A stretch of DNA of 64,000 nucleotides from contig NZ_JABWRF020000004.1 in assembly GCF_014268805.2 (NCBI RefSeq), forward strand, positions 62,001 to 126,000, written 5' to 3'. Positions within the stretch are counted from its first letter, which is position 1; every line of letters begins with the position of its first letter. A program made the position numbers and the translations under genes. This stretch comes from Pseudomonas farsensis (GTDB taxonomy: Bacteria; Pseudomonadota; Gammaproteobacteria; Pseudomonadales; Pseudomonadaceae). Below, piece by piece: positions 1-8,639 of the stretch. The notes beneath the pieces are model-generated. The model worked only from the letters and a program-made list of their open reading frames with translations, made no database searches and was not told the origin of the DNA.

Positions 1-349
1 GACGTTCTTGTAGACAGTTGCGTCGATCATCGTGTGTACCTCGCAAAGGCGGCGGTGGTCCGCTGTTTTTATCGTTGATGTGTCTGATGGTATACCGTAA
101 TACCTATTTTGCAAGTGGAATTTTCGCCCGCTCCAAATACACGATGAACGGCTGCAGGCCACGAATACCGGGGCTTTCAGCGCAAAGACGTTTGGTTGGG
201 CTGGCTGCGGAAACGGATCAGCTAGCGTTTTTTAATACGGAGCAGTGTTGTCAAAAACTTGGAATACCATAATATGGTCTTCAGCTGAGAGGCCGCCCTG
301 GATGCGGTTTCCTTACAACGATAAAAACGACCTTTCGAGCTGAATTCCT
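1..349. other. Upstream region of the codB-like permease; no gene supported
   Basis: I see no convincing coding sequence here. Two small palindromes stand out: GGTAT-N6-ATACC at 89-104 (its first half contains the perfect octamer GGTATACC) and ACCAT-AAT-ATGGT at 266-278, about 75 bp before the permease start. Symmetric A/T-centred sites of this kind are typical of GntR/TetR-type operators, so the region probably holds the promoter and operators of the downstream permease. This is inference from symmetry only. Confidence 0.4.
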
Positions 350-1750
350 ATGTCTCAACCGTCTTCGCAGCACCAGTTTGTCGAGAATCACACGGTCGAT
401 TACGTGCCACCTGCCGAGCGCCACGGGAAGGCGCGCGACCTGTTCACCCTCTGGTTCAGTACCAACATCGCGCCGCTGCCCATCGTCACGGGGGCCATGG
501 TGGTGCAGGTGTTTCACCTGAATTTGCTGTGGGGCTTGGTGGCCATTGTGATTGGCCACCTGCTGGGGGGCGTGGTCATCGCCCTGGCCTCGGCACAGGG
601 GCCGCAGTTAGGGATCCCGCAGATGGTCCAGAGCCGTGGCCAGTTCGGGCGCTACGGGGCGCTGCTGATCGTGTTTTTCACAGCGCTTATCTATGTTGGC
701 TTCTTCATCTCCAACATCGTGCTGGCCGGCAAGTCGATCCATGGCATTGCCCCGGGCGTGCCGATGCCTAGCGCCATCGTGATCGGCGCCTTGAGCGCCA
801 CTGCCATTGGCGTGATCGGCTACCGCTTTATCCATACCTTGAACCGCATTGGCACCTGGGTGATGGGTTCGGCGCTGCTGGCCGGCTTCATCATGATGTT
901 TGTCCAGGACCTGCCGGCTGACTTCTATACCCGTGGGGCGTTCAACCTGTCGGGCTTCGTTGCCACGGTTTCGCTGGGCGTTATCTGGCAGATCAGCTTT
1001 TCGCCGTACACCTCTGACTACTCACGCTACCTGCCGCGTGAAATCGGCATCGCCAAGCCGTTCTGGGCTACGTACTTCGGCGCAACCCTGGGCACCATCC
1101 TGTGCTTCAGCTTTGGTGCGATAGCGGTGTTGTGCGTGCCGCAGGGCACCGATGCCATGGCCGCGGTCAAGCAGGCCACCGGCTGGCTGGGGCCGATCCT
1201 GATGGTGTTGTTCCTGCTTAACATCATCAGCCACAACGCCCTTAACCTGTATGGGGCGGTGCTGTCGATCGTCACGGCCATCCAGACCTTCGCCGCGCAG
1301 TGGACGCCCAGCATCAAGGTGCGTGTGGTGTTGGCTGCGATCATTCTGCTGGGCTGCGGCATGGTTGCGCTCAATGCCTCGGCGGACTTCATCGGCCAGT
1401 TCATCGGCCTGATCCTGGCGCTGCTGCTGGTACTGGTGCCGTGGGCATCGATCAACCTGGTGGATTTCTACCTGATCAAGAAGGGCGAGTACGACATTGC
1501 GTCGATCTTCCGGGCTGACGGCGGCATCTACGGTCGTTTCAACCACCACGCGATCATCGCCTACGCCTGCGGCATCCTGGTGCAGTTGCCGTTCGCCAAC
1601 ACGTCACTGTATGTGGGGCCGTATTCGAACATCGTTGAAGGGGCTGACCTTTCGTGGCTGTTCGGGCTGCTGGTGACTGTGCCGCTGTATTATTGCCTGG
1701 CTACGCGCAGCAAGCCGCTCAAGGTGGGTAGGCCCGTTGCGGTGAAGTAG
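350..1750 (+). CDS. Purine-cytosine permease family (NCS1) transporter, CodB-like
   Basis: This is a 466-residue polytopic inner-membrane protein of the NCS1 nucleobase:cation symporter family, expected to import cytosine or a related purine, pyrimidine or hydantoin with a cation. The hydrophilic N-terminus leads into about twelve hydrophobic segments. The first helix carries the family-like stretch WFSTNIAPLPIVTGA, and the middle has SFSPYTSDYSRYLP, which matches the NCS1 S-x-Y-x-SDYSRY pattern. Length fits the family (about 420-490). The ATG at 350 is preceded only by a weak GAG, so the start is plausible rather than proven. The next gene is convergent and separated by a REP-like inverted repeat. 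Substrate cannot be told from sequence; no deaminase or hydantoinase gene lies beside it within the window. Confidence 0.85.
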   Translation: MSQPSSQHQFVENHTVDYVPPAERHGKARDLFTLWFSTNIAPLPIVTGAMVVQVFHLNLLWGLVAIVIGHLLGGVVIALASAQGPQLGIPQMVQSRGQFGRYGALLIVFFTALIYVGFFISNIVLAGKSIHGIAPGVPMPSAIVIGALSATAIGVIGYRFIHTLNRIGTWVMGSALLAGFIMMFVQDLPADFYTRGAFNLSGFVATVSLGVIWQISFSPYTSDYSRYLPREIGIAKPFWATYFGATLGTILCFSFGAIAVLCVPQGTDAMAAVKQATGWLGPILMVLFLLNIISHNALNLYGAVLSIVTAIQTFAAQWTPSIKVRVVLAAIILLGCGMVALNASADFIGQFIGLILALLLVLVPWASINLVDFYLIKKGEYDIASIFRADGGIYGRFNHHAIIAYACGILVQLPFANTSLYVGPYSNIVEGADLSWLFGLLVTVPLYYCLATRSKPLKVGRPVAVK

Positions 1751-1799
1751 TGGGCCAAGCGATGCCGTTTCACTCGGTCAGTGCAGGAGCGGCCTTGTG

Positions 1800-1879
1800 C
1801 CGCGAAAGGGCTGCGAAGCAGCCCCAACGTTTGTTCACCACGCTGATATCTCCGGGGCTGCTACGCAGCCCTTTCGCGG
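1800..1879. repeat. REP-like inverted repeat between convergent genes
   Basis: Two 26-bp arms (1800-1825 and 1854-1879) are inverted copies differing at one position; they contain GCGAAAGGGCTGC and its complement. The spacer is 28 bp. This is the arrangement of repetitive extragenic palindromes in P. putida genomes. It lies between the convergent permease and chemoreceptor genes, where it could end transcription from both sides. Confidence 0.75.
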
Positions 1880-1898
1880 TGGTTTCAGCATCTGCAGA

Positions 1899-3524
1899 TC
1901 AAACCTTGAACTGCGCCACCATGCCGTTCAGTTCAACCGCCAGGCGCGACAGGTCCTGGGCTGCGGCGCTGGTCTGGTTCGCCCCCGCCGAGGTCTGCAT
2001 CGCCAGGTCGCGGATGTTGACCAGGTTGCGATCCACTTCACGCGCCACTTGCGCCTGTTCTTCCGAGGCACTGGCAATGACCAGGTTGCGCTGGTTGATC
2101 GAGGCGATGGCCTCGGCAATCAACTCCAGCGCCTCGCCTGCGCCTTGCGCCACTTCCAGGGTGCCGCTGGCGCGGCCTTGGCTGCTGTGCATGGCGCTGA
2201 CGGCACGCTCGGTGCCGGTCTGGATGCCACCGATCATTTGCTCGATCTCGGCAGTCGATTCCTGCGTACGGTGGGCCAGCGCACGAACCTCGTCGGCAAC
2301 CACGGCAAAACCACGGCCAGCCTCGCCCGCACGGGCAGCTTCGATGGCAGCGTTGAGCGCCAGCAGGTTGGTCTGCCCGGCAATCGAGCCGATTACATCA
2401 AGCACACGGCTGATCTCGTTGGCGCTGGTGGCCAGTTGTTCGATTTCGCCAGAGGTGCCTGTCACGTCATTGACCAGCAACTGAATCGAGCTCAGCGCTT
2501 GGTTGACGCGCTCGCGGCCATCGCGGGTGGTCTGGTCGGCGCCCTTAGAGGCGTCGGCAGTGCTTACTGCGTTGTTGGCGACTTCTTCGACGGCGGCAGT
2601 CATCTGGTTGACTGCGGTAGCCGCCTGGTCGATCTCGGCACTTTGCTGGTGCAGGCCGCGGCTGGTGTCTTCGGTGACGCTATGCAGCTCTTCGGACGCC
2701 GATGCCAATTGGTCGGAGGAGGCGGCGATCTTGCGGATGGTGTCGCGCAGGTTGCCCTGCATGCGGCTCAGCGAGCGCAGCAGCATGCCCGGCTCGTCAC
2801 GGCCGCTCACTGCGATTTCCTGGGTCAGGTCGCCAGTGGCCACGCGCTCGGCAACGGCAACGGCGTCGGCCAGCGGCACGACGATGCTGCGGGTCAGCAG
2901 CGTGGCGATGGCAGCCAGGGCGAGCAGGATAACGGCCAACGACACGATGATCACGCCGAACGCCTCGTCGGCCACATCGCTGCTGCGTTGGGATGCGTCT
3001 TCGGCACCTTCGCCGTTGTAGCTGATGAGTGCGCTCATGGCTTTCATCATGGTGTCGGCAAGCTGCGTGAGGGGGCCGCTGATCTTGGCTTTGGCATCGG
3101 GAATGCGGCCGGCGGCGATGTCTTTGACCACGTCCTGTTGCAGGACATAGTAGTTGTCATAAGCAGCCTTGAAGGTATCGAACAGGGCCCGGCTCTGCTC
3201 GCCGACTACGGTCTGCTCATAGTCTTTGAGGCCTTGCTTGAGCTCCTCGTTGACGCGCCCGAGCAGGGCGATATTACGGTCGCGCTCGGTGGTGTCGTCG
3301 TCCATGGCGCTGCGCAGTGCGACTGCACGGGCACGGCCCAGGTTGGTGCTGATTTCGCTGAGCGTGATGACCGCAGGTACCCAAGTCTCTCGGATTTCGT
3401 CGGTGGCGCTGTCCATGCGCTTGGTCTCGTACAGCGCCAGTAAGCCCATGGTCAGCACCAGGACGCCCAGCAGTGCAAACACGCTGGCAGCCCTTGAACC
3501 GATTTTCATATTCCGTAATTGCAT
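1899..3524 (-). CDS. Methyl-accepting chemotaxis protein
   Basis: This 541-residue transmembrane chemoreceptor senses a ligand in the periplasm and controls CheA through CheW. TM1 is at about residues 11-31, followed by a roughly 155-residue helical periplasmic domain of the four-helix-bundle (4HB_MCP) size, TM2 at about 189-211, HAMP at about 212-265, and the cytoplasmic signalling domain. The highly conserved hairpin tip (GQTNLLALNAAIEAARAGE) sits at about residues 383-401 and FAVVADEVRALA follows. There is no C-terminal CheR-tethering pentapeptide; the protein ends in QFKV. It is a single-gene unit, divergent from the LysE gene across about 380 bp. The ligand cannot be predicted. Confidence 0.95.
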   Translation of the reverse strand: MQLRNMKIGSRAASVFALLGVLVLTMGLLALYETKRMDSATDEIRETWVPAVITLSEISTNLGRARAVALRSAMDDDTTERDRNIALLGRVNEELKQGLKDYEQTVVGEQSRALFDTFKAAYDNYYVLQQDVVKDIAAGRIPDAKAKISGPLTQLADTMMKAMSALISYNGEGAEDASQRSSDVADEAFGVIIVSLAVILLALAAIATLLTRSIVVPLADAVAVAERVATGDLTQEIAVSGRDEPGMLLRSLSRMQGNLRDTIRKIAASSDQLASASEELHSVTEDTSRGLHQQSAEIDQAATAVNQMTAAVEEVANNAVSTADASKGADQTTRDGRERVNQALSSIQLLVNDVTGTSGEIEQLATSANEISRVLDVIGSIAGQTNLLALNAAIEAARAGEAGRGFAVVADEVRALAHRTQESTAEIEQMIGGIQTGTERAVSAMHSSQGRASGTLEVAQGAGEALELIAEAIASINQRNLVIASASEEQAQVAREVDRNLVNIRDLAMQTSAGANQTSAAAQDLSRLAVELNGMVAQFKV

Positions 3525-3710
3525 GAGTGCTCCTTGACGGTGTGCGTTGCAGGCGTCAAGAGCATGGTCGTGAGGGCTGGCGATGGTGCCAGGCTCTCGA
3601 TGCGCTGCGAAATTAGGTTGGTCCTCACCCGGTGTTGTATTTTTGACGCCAATAATGGCACGGTGCCGGTATGGTTGACCAGACGTTCAATGTAACAACT
3701 CGTACATACA

Positions 3711-3733
3711 ATTCCGTCACAATTTGACGGAAC
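3711..3733. promoter_or_regulatory. Perfect 8-bp inverted repeat in a divergent promoter region
   Basis: TTCCGTCA (3712-3719) and TGACGGAA (3725-3732) are exact inverted copies around the 5-bp spacer CAATT. The repeat lies between the divergent chemoreceptor (start 3524) and LysE exporter (start 3904), in a locally AT-rich stretch, and no T-run follows it. That favours a regulator binding site over a terminator. The remainder of 3525-3903 contains no gene I can support. Confidence 0.4.
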
Positions 3734-3903
3734 TGTCAGCTTTGAATGCGTGAGGCGGCGGCGCTGTTGGGGTACACCGTTTTTGGAGCGCTGTTGAGTT
3801 GGCAGGGCTTCGGAAAATTAATTGTCGCGCAAGGTTTCGCTCTTTTAACTCTGCAATTTGCGGATACACTCGGTCGCACTTCCCCCTCACATGGATGTGT
3901 CTG

Positions 3904-4536
3904 ATGCCGGAATTCGCCAACCTGACGGCCTTCGCCTTGATTTGCCTGGGCATGGTGCTGACCCCTGGGCCGAACATGGTTTACCTGATCTCGCGCTCTA
4001 TCTGCCAAGGGCGCGGCGCCGGGCTGATTTCGCTCGGTGGCGTGGCGTTGGGCTTCGTCATTTACATGGTGTGTGCGGCGCTGGGCATTACCGCATTGGT
4101 GATGGCGGTGCCGTTGGCGTATGACACCCTGCGCATCGCCGGGGCGCTGTACCTGCTGTACCTGGCCTGGCAGGCGCTGCGCCCGGGTGGCCGCTCGCCG
4201 TTCCAGGTTCGTGACTTGCCCGCCGACAGCCCGCGGCGCCTGTTTGCCATGGGTTTGCTGACCAGCCTACTCAACCCGAAAATCGCAGTCATGTACCTGT
4301 CGCTGATGCCACAGTTCATTGAGCCCGGCCATGGCAGCGTGCTGGCCCAGTCATTGGCGCTGGGCTGCACACAGATCGTCATCAGCGTCACGGTCAACGC
4401 GCTGATTGCAACGATGGCCGGCTCCATCGCGGTATTTCTCGGCGGTCGGCCGGTGTGGCAGCAAGTGCAACGCTGGTTGATGGGGACCGTACTGGCAGGC
4501 CTTGCCGTGCGCATGCTGACCGAAGCCCGACGGTAA
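3904..4536 (+). CDS. LysE/RhtB family amino-acid exporter
   Basis: This 210-residue inner-membrane protein of the LysE/RhtB superfamily is an efflux permease for amino acids or their derivatives. The family signature near the N-terminus is clear (LTPGPNMVYLISRS, with the conserved TPGPN), followed by GxGLISLGGVALG and NPKIAVMYLSLMPQF in the middle. Six hydrophobic segments and the length match RhtB-type exporters (205-210 residues). I chose ATG 3904 because translation from upstream in-frame codons would add about 35 residues with no family resemblance; ATG 3895 is an alternative. It is monocistronic; the histidine kinase gene follows after about 95 bp in the same direction. Confidence 0.88.
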   Translation: MPEFANLTAFALICLGMVLTPGPNMVYLISRSICQGRGAGLISLGGVALGFVIYMVCAALGITALVMAVPLAYDTLRIAGALYLLYLAWQALRPGGRSPFQVRDLPADSPRRLFAMGLLTSLLNPKIAVMYLSLMPQFIEPGHGSVLAQSLALGCTQIVISVTVNALIATMAGSIAVFLGGRPVWQQVQRWLMGTVLAGLAVRMLTEARR

Positions 4537-4632
4537 ACCCCCCATCCGGTACAAAGTCTGAAAGCCAGTGGAACATCTGCCTGCGGTCGATTTCATATCC
4601 AGTGATGGATGGCAATCTGACCGGGGCCACTG

Positions 4633-6822
4633 ATGGTTTTGCAGCACATGAAATCAGTCCAGCACACAGGTTCACGCAGCGGCATTCCAACGTTCTTCAA
4701 CACGGGCGGGGCGGTTTGTGGCTTGCTGCAAAATATGGACTGGAGCGCCTCGCCGCTAGGCGATCCACAGGGCTGGTCGGCGGGACTGAAAGCGGTGATG
4801 ACCACGCTGTTGCCGGCCCAGGCGCAAATTGTGCTGTTCTGGGGGCCGCAGTATGCCGCGCTGTACAACGATGCCTATGCGCCCAGCATCGGCCACAAAC
4901 ACCCGCATGCCTTAGGCCAGCCAGCGCATATCCATTGGCGTGAACTGTGGGACGATCTGGAGCCGCTACTGCGTGGCGTGCGTGAAACCGGCCAGACCTT
5001 TTCCGCGCAAAACCGGCCTTTCTACATAGAGCGTCACGGCCTGGGTGAAACGGTCTATTTCGATGTGTCCTATTCCGCCGTGCGCGAAGCCGACGACACC
5101 GTAGGCGGCGTATTGTGCATCGTCAATGAAACCACTGAGCGCGTGCGTTTTCAGCGCCGCCAGGCGTTTTTGCTCGAGCTTGGGCAGACCTTGCCAAGGC
5201 TCGGCGCCGCCGAGCGCATCGGCGACCACGCGGCGCGCCGGCTCGCCGAAGAGCTGGGCGCGGCACGGGTGTGTTTCGGCGAGGACCTGGGCGAAGGCCA
5301 GAAGGTGCGTATTGCTCATGAGTGGGCGGCCGACACCCCGTCCATCTTGGGCGATCACAGCTACGCAAGCTTTGACCCGACCCTTTACGACGTGCTCAAA
5401 ACCGGTCAACAGGCGCGCCGTAATTACGCCGAAGACGAACCGCGCTCGCCGGCGCTGCAGGGCTTGGGCGGTGTGCTGCATGTGCCGGTAATGCGCGCCG
5501 ACCGGCTTGAAGCAATGCTGGCCGTGCACTACAAGCAGCCCCGCTTGTTCGTCGAAGACGAGTGCCTGCTGGTTGAAGAAACCGCCAAGCAGGTGTGGGC
5601 CGCCATTACCCATGCCCGTGCCGAGCGCGCTTTGCACATGCTCAACGAGCGGCTTGAGGAGCGGGTGGCGGACATGCTCGCCCAGCGCGAGGCGTCCATG
5701 CTACAGCTGCATGAAGCGCGCAAGATGGAGATGATCGGCCAGCTTACCGGCGGCATCGCCCACGATCTGAACAACATGCTTACGCCGATCATTGCCTCGC
5801 TGGAGTTGGTCCGTCGGCAGTCGGACAAAGAGCGCACCGTGCGCCTGATCGATGGTGGCCTGCAGGCGGCCGAGCGGGCGCGCAACCTGGTTGGGCGCCT
5901 GCTCAGCTTCGCCCGGCGTCAGACCCTGAAACCACAACCCGTGGCGCTGGCGCTGCTGGTCGAAGAGATGCACGAACTGATGGCCCGCTCACTGGGCCCG
6001 ACCGTCAGCCTGCAAGTGTGTATCGACCCGGCATTGCCAGCGGTGCTGGTCGACCCGCACCAGCTGGAGCTGGCACTGCTCAACCTGGTGATCAATGCCC
6101 GCGACGCCATGCCCGAAGGGGGCAAGCTGACTATCGCTGCTGGGCTGGATGGTGATGGGCCGGCGCTGCCGGAGGGGCTGGTGGCGGGCAAGCAAGTGTG
6201 GCTGCAGGTGGCTGACAGTGGCGGCGGCATGAGCGATGAAGTGCTCGGGCGCTGTATCGAGCCGTTCTATTCCACCAAAGGCGTTGGCAAGGGCAGCGGG
6301 TTGGGCCTACCCATGGTGCAAGGCTTGGCGGTGCAGTCCGGTGGCGGCTTTGCCATCTGCTCGCGGGTCGGCGAAGGCACTGAAGCGACGCTTTGGCTGC
6401 CGACCAGCGCGACCGGGCTGCCCAGCTCCGAACCATCGCCGGTGCAGGCCCCCAGGGCACAAGGCCCGATAAAGGTGCTGCTGGTGGATGACGAGGCATT
6501 GGTGCGCCAGGCGACGCTTTTGCAGTTGCGTGACTTGGGCTACGAAGTGGTCGAGGCCGACTGCGCCGCGCGGGCGCTGGCGCTGGTGGAGCAGGGTTGG
6601 GTGCCGGACGTGCTGGTGACCGACCACGTCATGACTGAGATGACCGGCGTACGCTTTGCCCAGCGCCTGCGTGAACGGATGGCTGGCTTGCCGGTGCTGA
6701 TCATCACCGGCTACGCCAACCTGACCCCGCGCGAGCTGCACGGGTTCGAAGTGCTACGCAAGCCGTTCCGCCAGGATGAACTGGCGCAAAGCCTTGCGCA
6801 CCTGCTCGCCCAGAAAGGCTAG
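4633..6822 (+). CDS. Hybrid sensor histidine kinase with C-terminal receiver domain
   Basis: This 729-residue protein has no membrane segment, so it is a cytoplasmic kinase. Order: a PAS-like sensor (about residues 35-170), a GAF-like region (about 175-325), a short coiled coil (about 335-365), HisKA with the phospho-acceptor in GGIAHDLNNML (His377), HATPase_c with the N box (NLVINARDAMPEGG), G1 (DSGGGMS) and G2 (GKGSGLGLPMVQG), and a receiver domain from about residue 613 with the acidic pair VDDE, phospho-acceptor Asp664 (VTDHVM) and conserved Lys (RKPF). Kinases with this layout often act on a separate response regulator or output protein, but none is adjacent. The start is uncertain: 4633 and 4648 are both ATG with weak ribosome binding sites. 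Confidence 0.92.
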   Translation: MVLQHMKSVQHTGSRSGIPTFFNTGGAVCGLLQNMDWSASPLGDPQGWSAGLKAVMTTLLPAQAQIVLFWGPQYAALYNDAYAPSIGHKHPHALGQPAHIHWRELWDDLEPLLRGVRETGQTFSAQNRPFYIERHGLGETVYFDVSYSAVREADDTVGGVLCIVNETTERVRFQRRQAFLLELGQTLPRLGAAERIGDHAARRLAEELGAARVCFGEDLGEGQKVRIAHEWAADTPSILGDHSYASFDPTLYDVLKTGQQARRNYAEDEPRSPALQGLGGVLHVPVMRADRLEAMLAVHYKQPRLFVEDECLLVEETAKQVWAAITHARAERALHMLNERLEERVADMLAQREASMLQLHEARKMEMIGQLTGGIAHDLNNMLTPIIASLELVRRQSDKERTVRLIDGGLQAAERARNLVGRLLSFARRQTLKPQPVALALLVEEMHELMARSLGPTVSLQVCIDPALPAVLVDPHQLELALLNLVINARDAMPEGGKLTIAAGLDGDGPALPEGLVAGKQVWLQVADSGGGMSDEVLGRCIEPFYSTKGVGKGSGLGLPMVQGLAVQSGGGFAICSRVGEGTEATLWLPTSATGLPSSEPSPVQAPRAQGPIKVLLVDDEALVRQATLLQLRDLGYEVVEADCAARALALVEQGWVPDVLVTDHVMTEMTGVRFAQRLRERMAGLPVLIITGYANLTPRELHGFEVLRKPFRQDELAQSLAHLLAQKG

Positions 6823-6825
6823 GCT

Positions 6826-7752
6826 TCAGTCTTGAGCCACCCGCGTACCTTTTTGACGGTCGGTCTTGTATTGCATGGCCACCGCAGGTGCAGGCTTGGC
6901 GCTGCCGGTTTCAAGCCATTGGCGCATGCGGCTGGCATCGGCAAAGTGGGTGTACTTGCCGAACGCATCGAGAATCACCATCGCTACCGGCCGGTTGTCC
7001 ATTTTGGTCAACAGCACCAGGCAGTGACCGGCTTCGTTGGTAAAACCGGTCTTGGTCAGCTTGATGTCCCAGTTGCTTTTGTTCACCAGGTGGTCGGTGT
7101 TACGGAAGCCCAAGGTGTAGTTGGGCTTGCGGAACGCTACAGTTTTTTCGCGGGTAGTCGACAGCTCGCTGAGCATTGGGTACTTGCGCGAAGCCATCAG
7201 CAGCTTGGCCAAATCCTGGGCGGTGGACACGTTCAGGGTCGACAGGCCCGTGGGCTCGACGTAACGGGTACGCGTCATGCCCAGGCTGCGGGCCTTGGCA
7301 TTCATCGCCTTGATGAACGCGCCGTAGCCGCCTGGGTAGTAGTTGGCCAAGGTGTTGGCGGCGCGGTTTTCGGAGGACATCAAGGTGATCAGCAGGGTCT
7401 CGCGGCGGTTCAGCTCACTGCCCAGCCGCACCCGCGAATACACGCCTTTCATTTCGGGGTTGTTGGCGATGGTCATGCTGAGCATTTCGTCCATGGGCAG
7501 CTTGGCGTCGAGCACCACCATTGCCGTCATCAGCTTGGTCACCGAGGCGATGGGGCGCACGCGGTCCGCGTGGCTGGCGTACAGCTCCTTGTTGGTGCTG
7601 AGGTCGATCAACAGGGCGCTGCCGGACGCCAGGTGCAATTTACTGGGGTCGCGTTGGGCCTGGGCCGGGGGTTGTGCAGCAGCGGTCGACGGGAGGGTCG
7701 CAGTACCTGTGAGCAACAGCAGCAGGCTGAGGATGGACAGGGTAGTTTTCAC
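6826..7752 (-). CDS. pbpG: D-alanyl-D-alanine endopeptidase (PBP7 type)
   Basis: This is a 308-residue periplasmic serine peptidase of the S11 (low-molecular-weight PBP) family, related to E. coli PbpG, which cleaves D-Ala-mDAP cross-links in peptidoglycan. A signal peptide (hydrophobic stretch LSILSLLLLLTG, then Ala-rich) is followed by all three active-site motifs: SVTK at 70-73, SEN at about 127-129 and KTG near residue 235. There is no ATG at a sensible place. The likely start is GTG 7752, giving the family length (about 310) and a normal signal peptide; GTG 7764 is an alternative. Starting further upstream would bury the signal peptide behind about 80 unrelated residues. Its stop lies 3 bp from the stop of the convergent kinase gene. 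Confidence 0.9.
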   Translation of the reverse strand: MKTTLSILSLLLLLTGTATLPSTAAAQPPAQAQRDPSKLHLASGSALLIDLSTNKELYASHADRVRPIASVTKLMTAMVVLDAKLPMDEMLSMTIANNPEMKGVYSRVRLGSELNRRETLLITLMSSENRAANTLANYYPGGYGAFIKAMNAKARSLGMTRTRYVEPTGLSTLNVSTAQDLAKLLMASRKYPMLSELSTTREKTVAFRKPNYTLGFRNTDHLVNKSNWDIKLTKTGFTNEAGHCLVLLTKMDNRPVAMVILDAFGKYTHFADASRMRQWLETGSAKPAPAVAMQYKTDRQKGTRVAQD

Positions 7753-7929
7753 GTTGAGGCTCACTAAATGGTGGTATGTCGTTGGCTGTGCAAGGGTTTT
7801 CCCCCAAAAACCGGTGCATTCTGGAGTATGGCCCAGCGCCTGTCGATTGCTCGTTGATGGGCGTCGTCGATATGAAAAAAGCTTCATGCTGGATCGGTTC
7901 CGCAGCAACCGTTCGTCGTTTTGGCAGGC

Positions 7930-7955
7930 AAAAAAAGCCCGCCGAGTAGGCGGGC
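7930..7955 (-). terminator. Rho-independent terminator (leftward)
   Basis: On the minus strand, GCCCGCC pairs with GGCGGGC around the loop TACTC, and the hairpin is followed by seven U residues. It lies about 160 bp downstream of the VYVQQP-repeat protein gene. The stretch 7956-8112 between them contains no open frame that ends before the hairpin. Confidence 0.85.
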
Positions 7956-8112
7956 GAACAAAGGGCGTAGGGAGCACCCACAACAACAGATTCGGGGTTG
8001 CCAACAACCGCTGCGGCGGCTGCGTTGAACATGGCGCCCACTTTAAAGCGCAGGCGCCATGCGGTGAAATCGATGCCTTCGATAGTGGTCATTGATTTCT
8101 TTGTGGTCCGCC

Positions 8113-8475
8113 TCACCAGCGCGGCGGGCCGTAGTAGCCAGGGGGTGGGCCGTAGTAGCGGTGATAGACCGGCGGCGGCGCGGGTACATAGCGTTCCACG
8201 ACATACGGCTGTGGCTGGTAGTACACCGGCGGTGGCGGCGGCTGTACGTAAACCGGTTGTTGCACATACACCGGCTGCTGCACATAAACCGGCGGTTGTT
8301 CGACGTACACCGTGCGGTCACGCCCGCCGCTGACGGCAGCACCCACCACGGCACCCACCACAGCGGCGCCAATCACCGGGCCTGGGCCACCCCAGCGCCC
8401 ACCGTGGGCAGCCGCCGGGCCGCTGATGGCCAGTGCGCCGACCAGCAGGGCGATTCCAGGGATGAGACGATTCAT
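8113..8475 (-). CDS. Secreted Gly/Pro/Tyr-rich protein with VYVQQP repeats (unknown function)
   Basis: This is a predicted 120-residue secreted or envelope protein. An N-terminal signal peptide (IALLVGALAISGPAAA) is followed by a short glycine-zipper-like stretch (IGAAVVGAVVGAAVSGG) and then a low-complexity tail dominated by Pro, Tyr, Val and Gln, with three consecutive VYVQQP-type hexamers and PPPGYYGPP at the end. ATG 8475 was chosen because GAGGA sits 7-8 bases ahead of it; the codons two and five positions upstream are too close to that site. Similar small repeat proteins are common in pseudomonads, but I know of no established function. The tail composition suggests an extended, surface- or wall-associated segment. 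Confidence 0.75.
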   Translation of the reverse strand: MNRLIPGIALLVGALAISGPAAAHGGRWGGPGPVIGAAVVGAVVGAAVSGGRDRTVYVEQPPVYVQQPVYVQQPVYVQPPPPPVYYQPQPYVVERYVPAPPPVYHRYYGPPPGYYGPPRW

Positions 8476-8639
8476 GATCATTCCTCGCAAGACAGCCCCA
8501 CGTTCGGGGCCTGATTACTATGACCGCGCCCAGCGTCAACTGCGCACAGGGCAACGGTAAAGGTTGTGTAAGGGGCGACCGGCGGTTGCCTCTGGTACGC
8601 TGGGGTCAAACGCTTCAGCCGTTACATGAGGAACAGCAG

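Noticed and set aside
18..272. 84-codon frame at the window start
   Set aside because: No ribosome binding site, no family resemblance, unusual composition, and it overlaps the palindromes of a likely control region.
1750..3443. Long open frames (up to 548 codons) antisense to the chemoreceptor
   Set aside because: They mirror the GC-rich codons of a clear 541-residue MCP on the other strand and have no recognisable domains.
7640..8116. 158-codon leftward frame between pbpG and the VYVQQP gene
   Set aside because: It reads straight through a strong rho-independent terminator and overlaps the pbpG signal peptide region; the ribosome binding site is weak.
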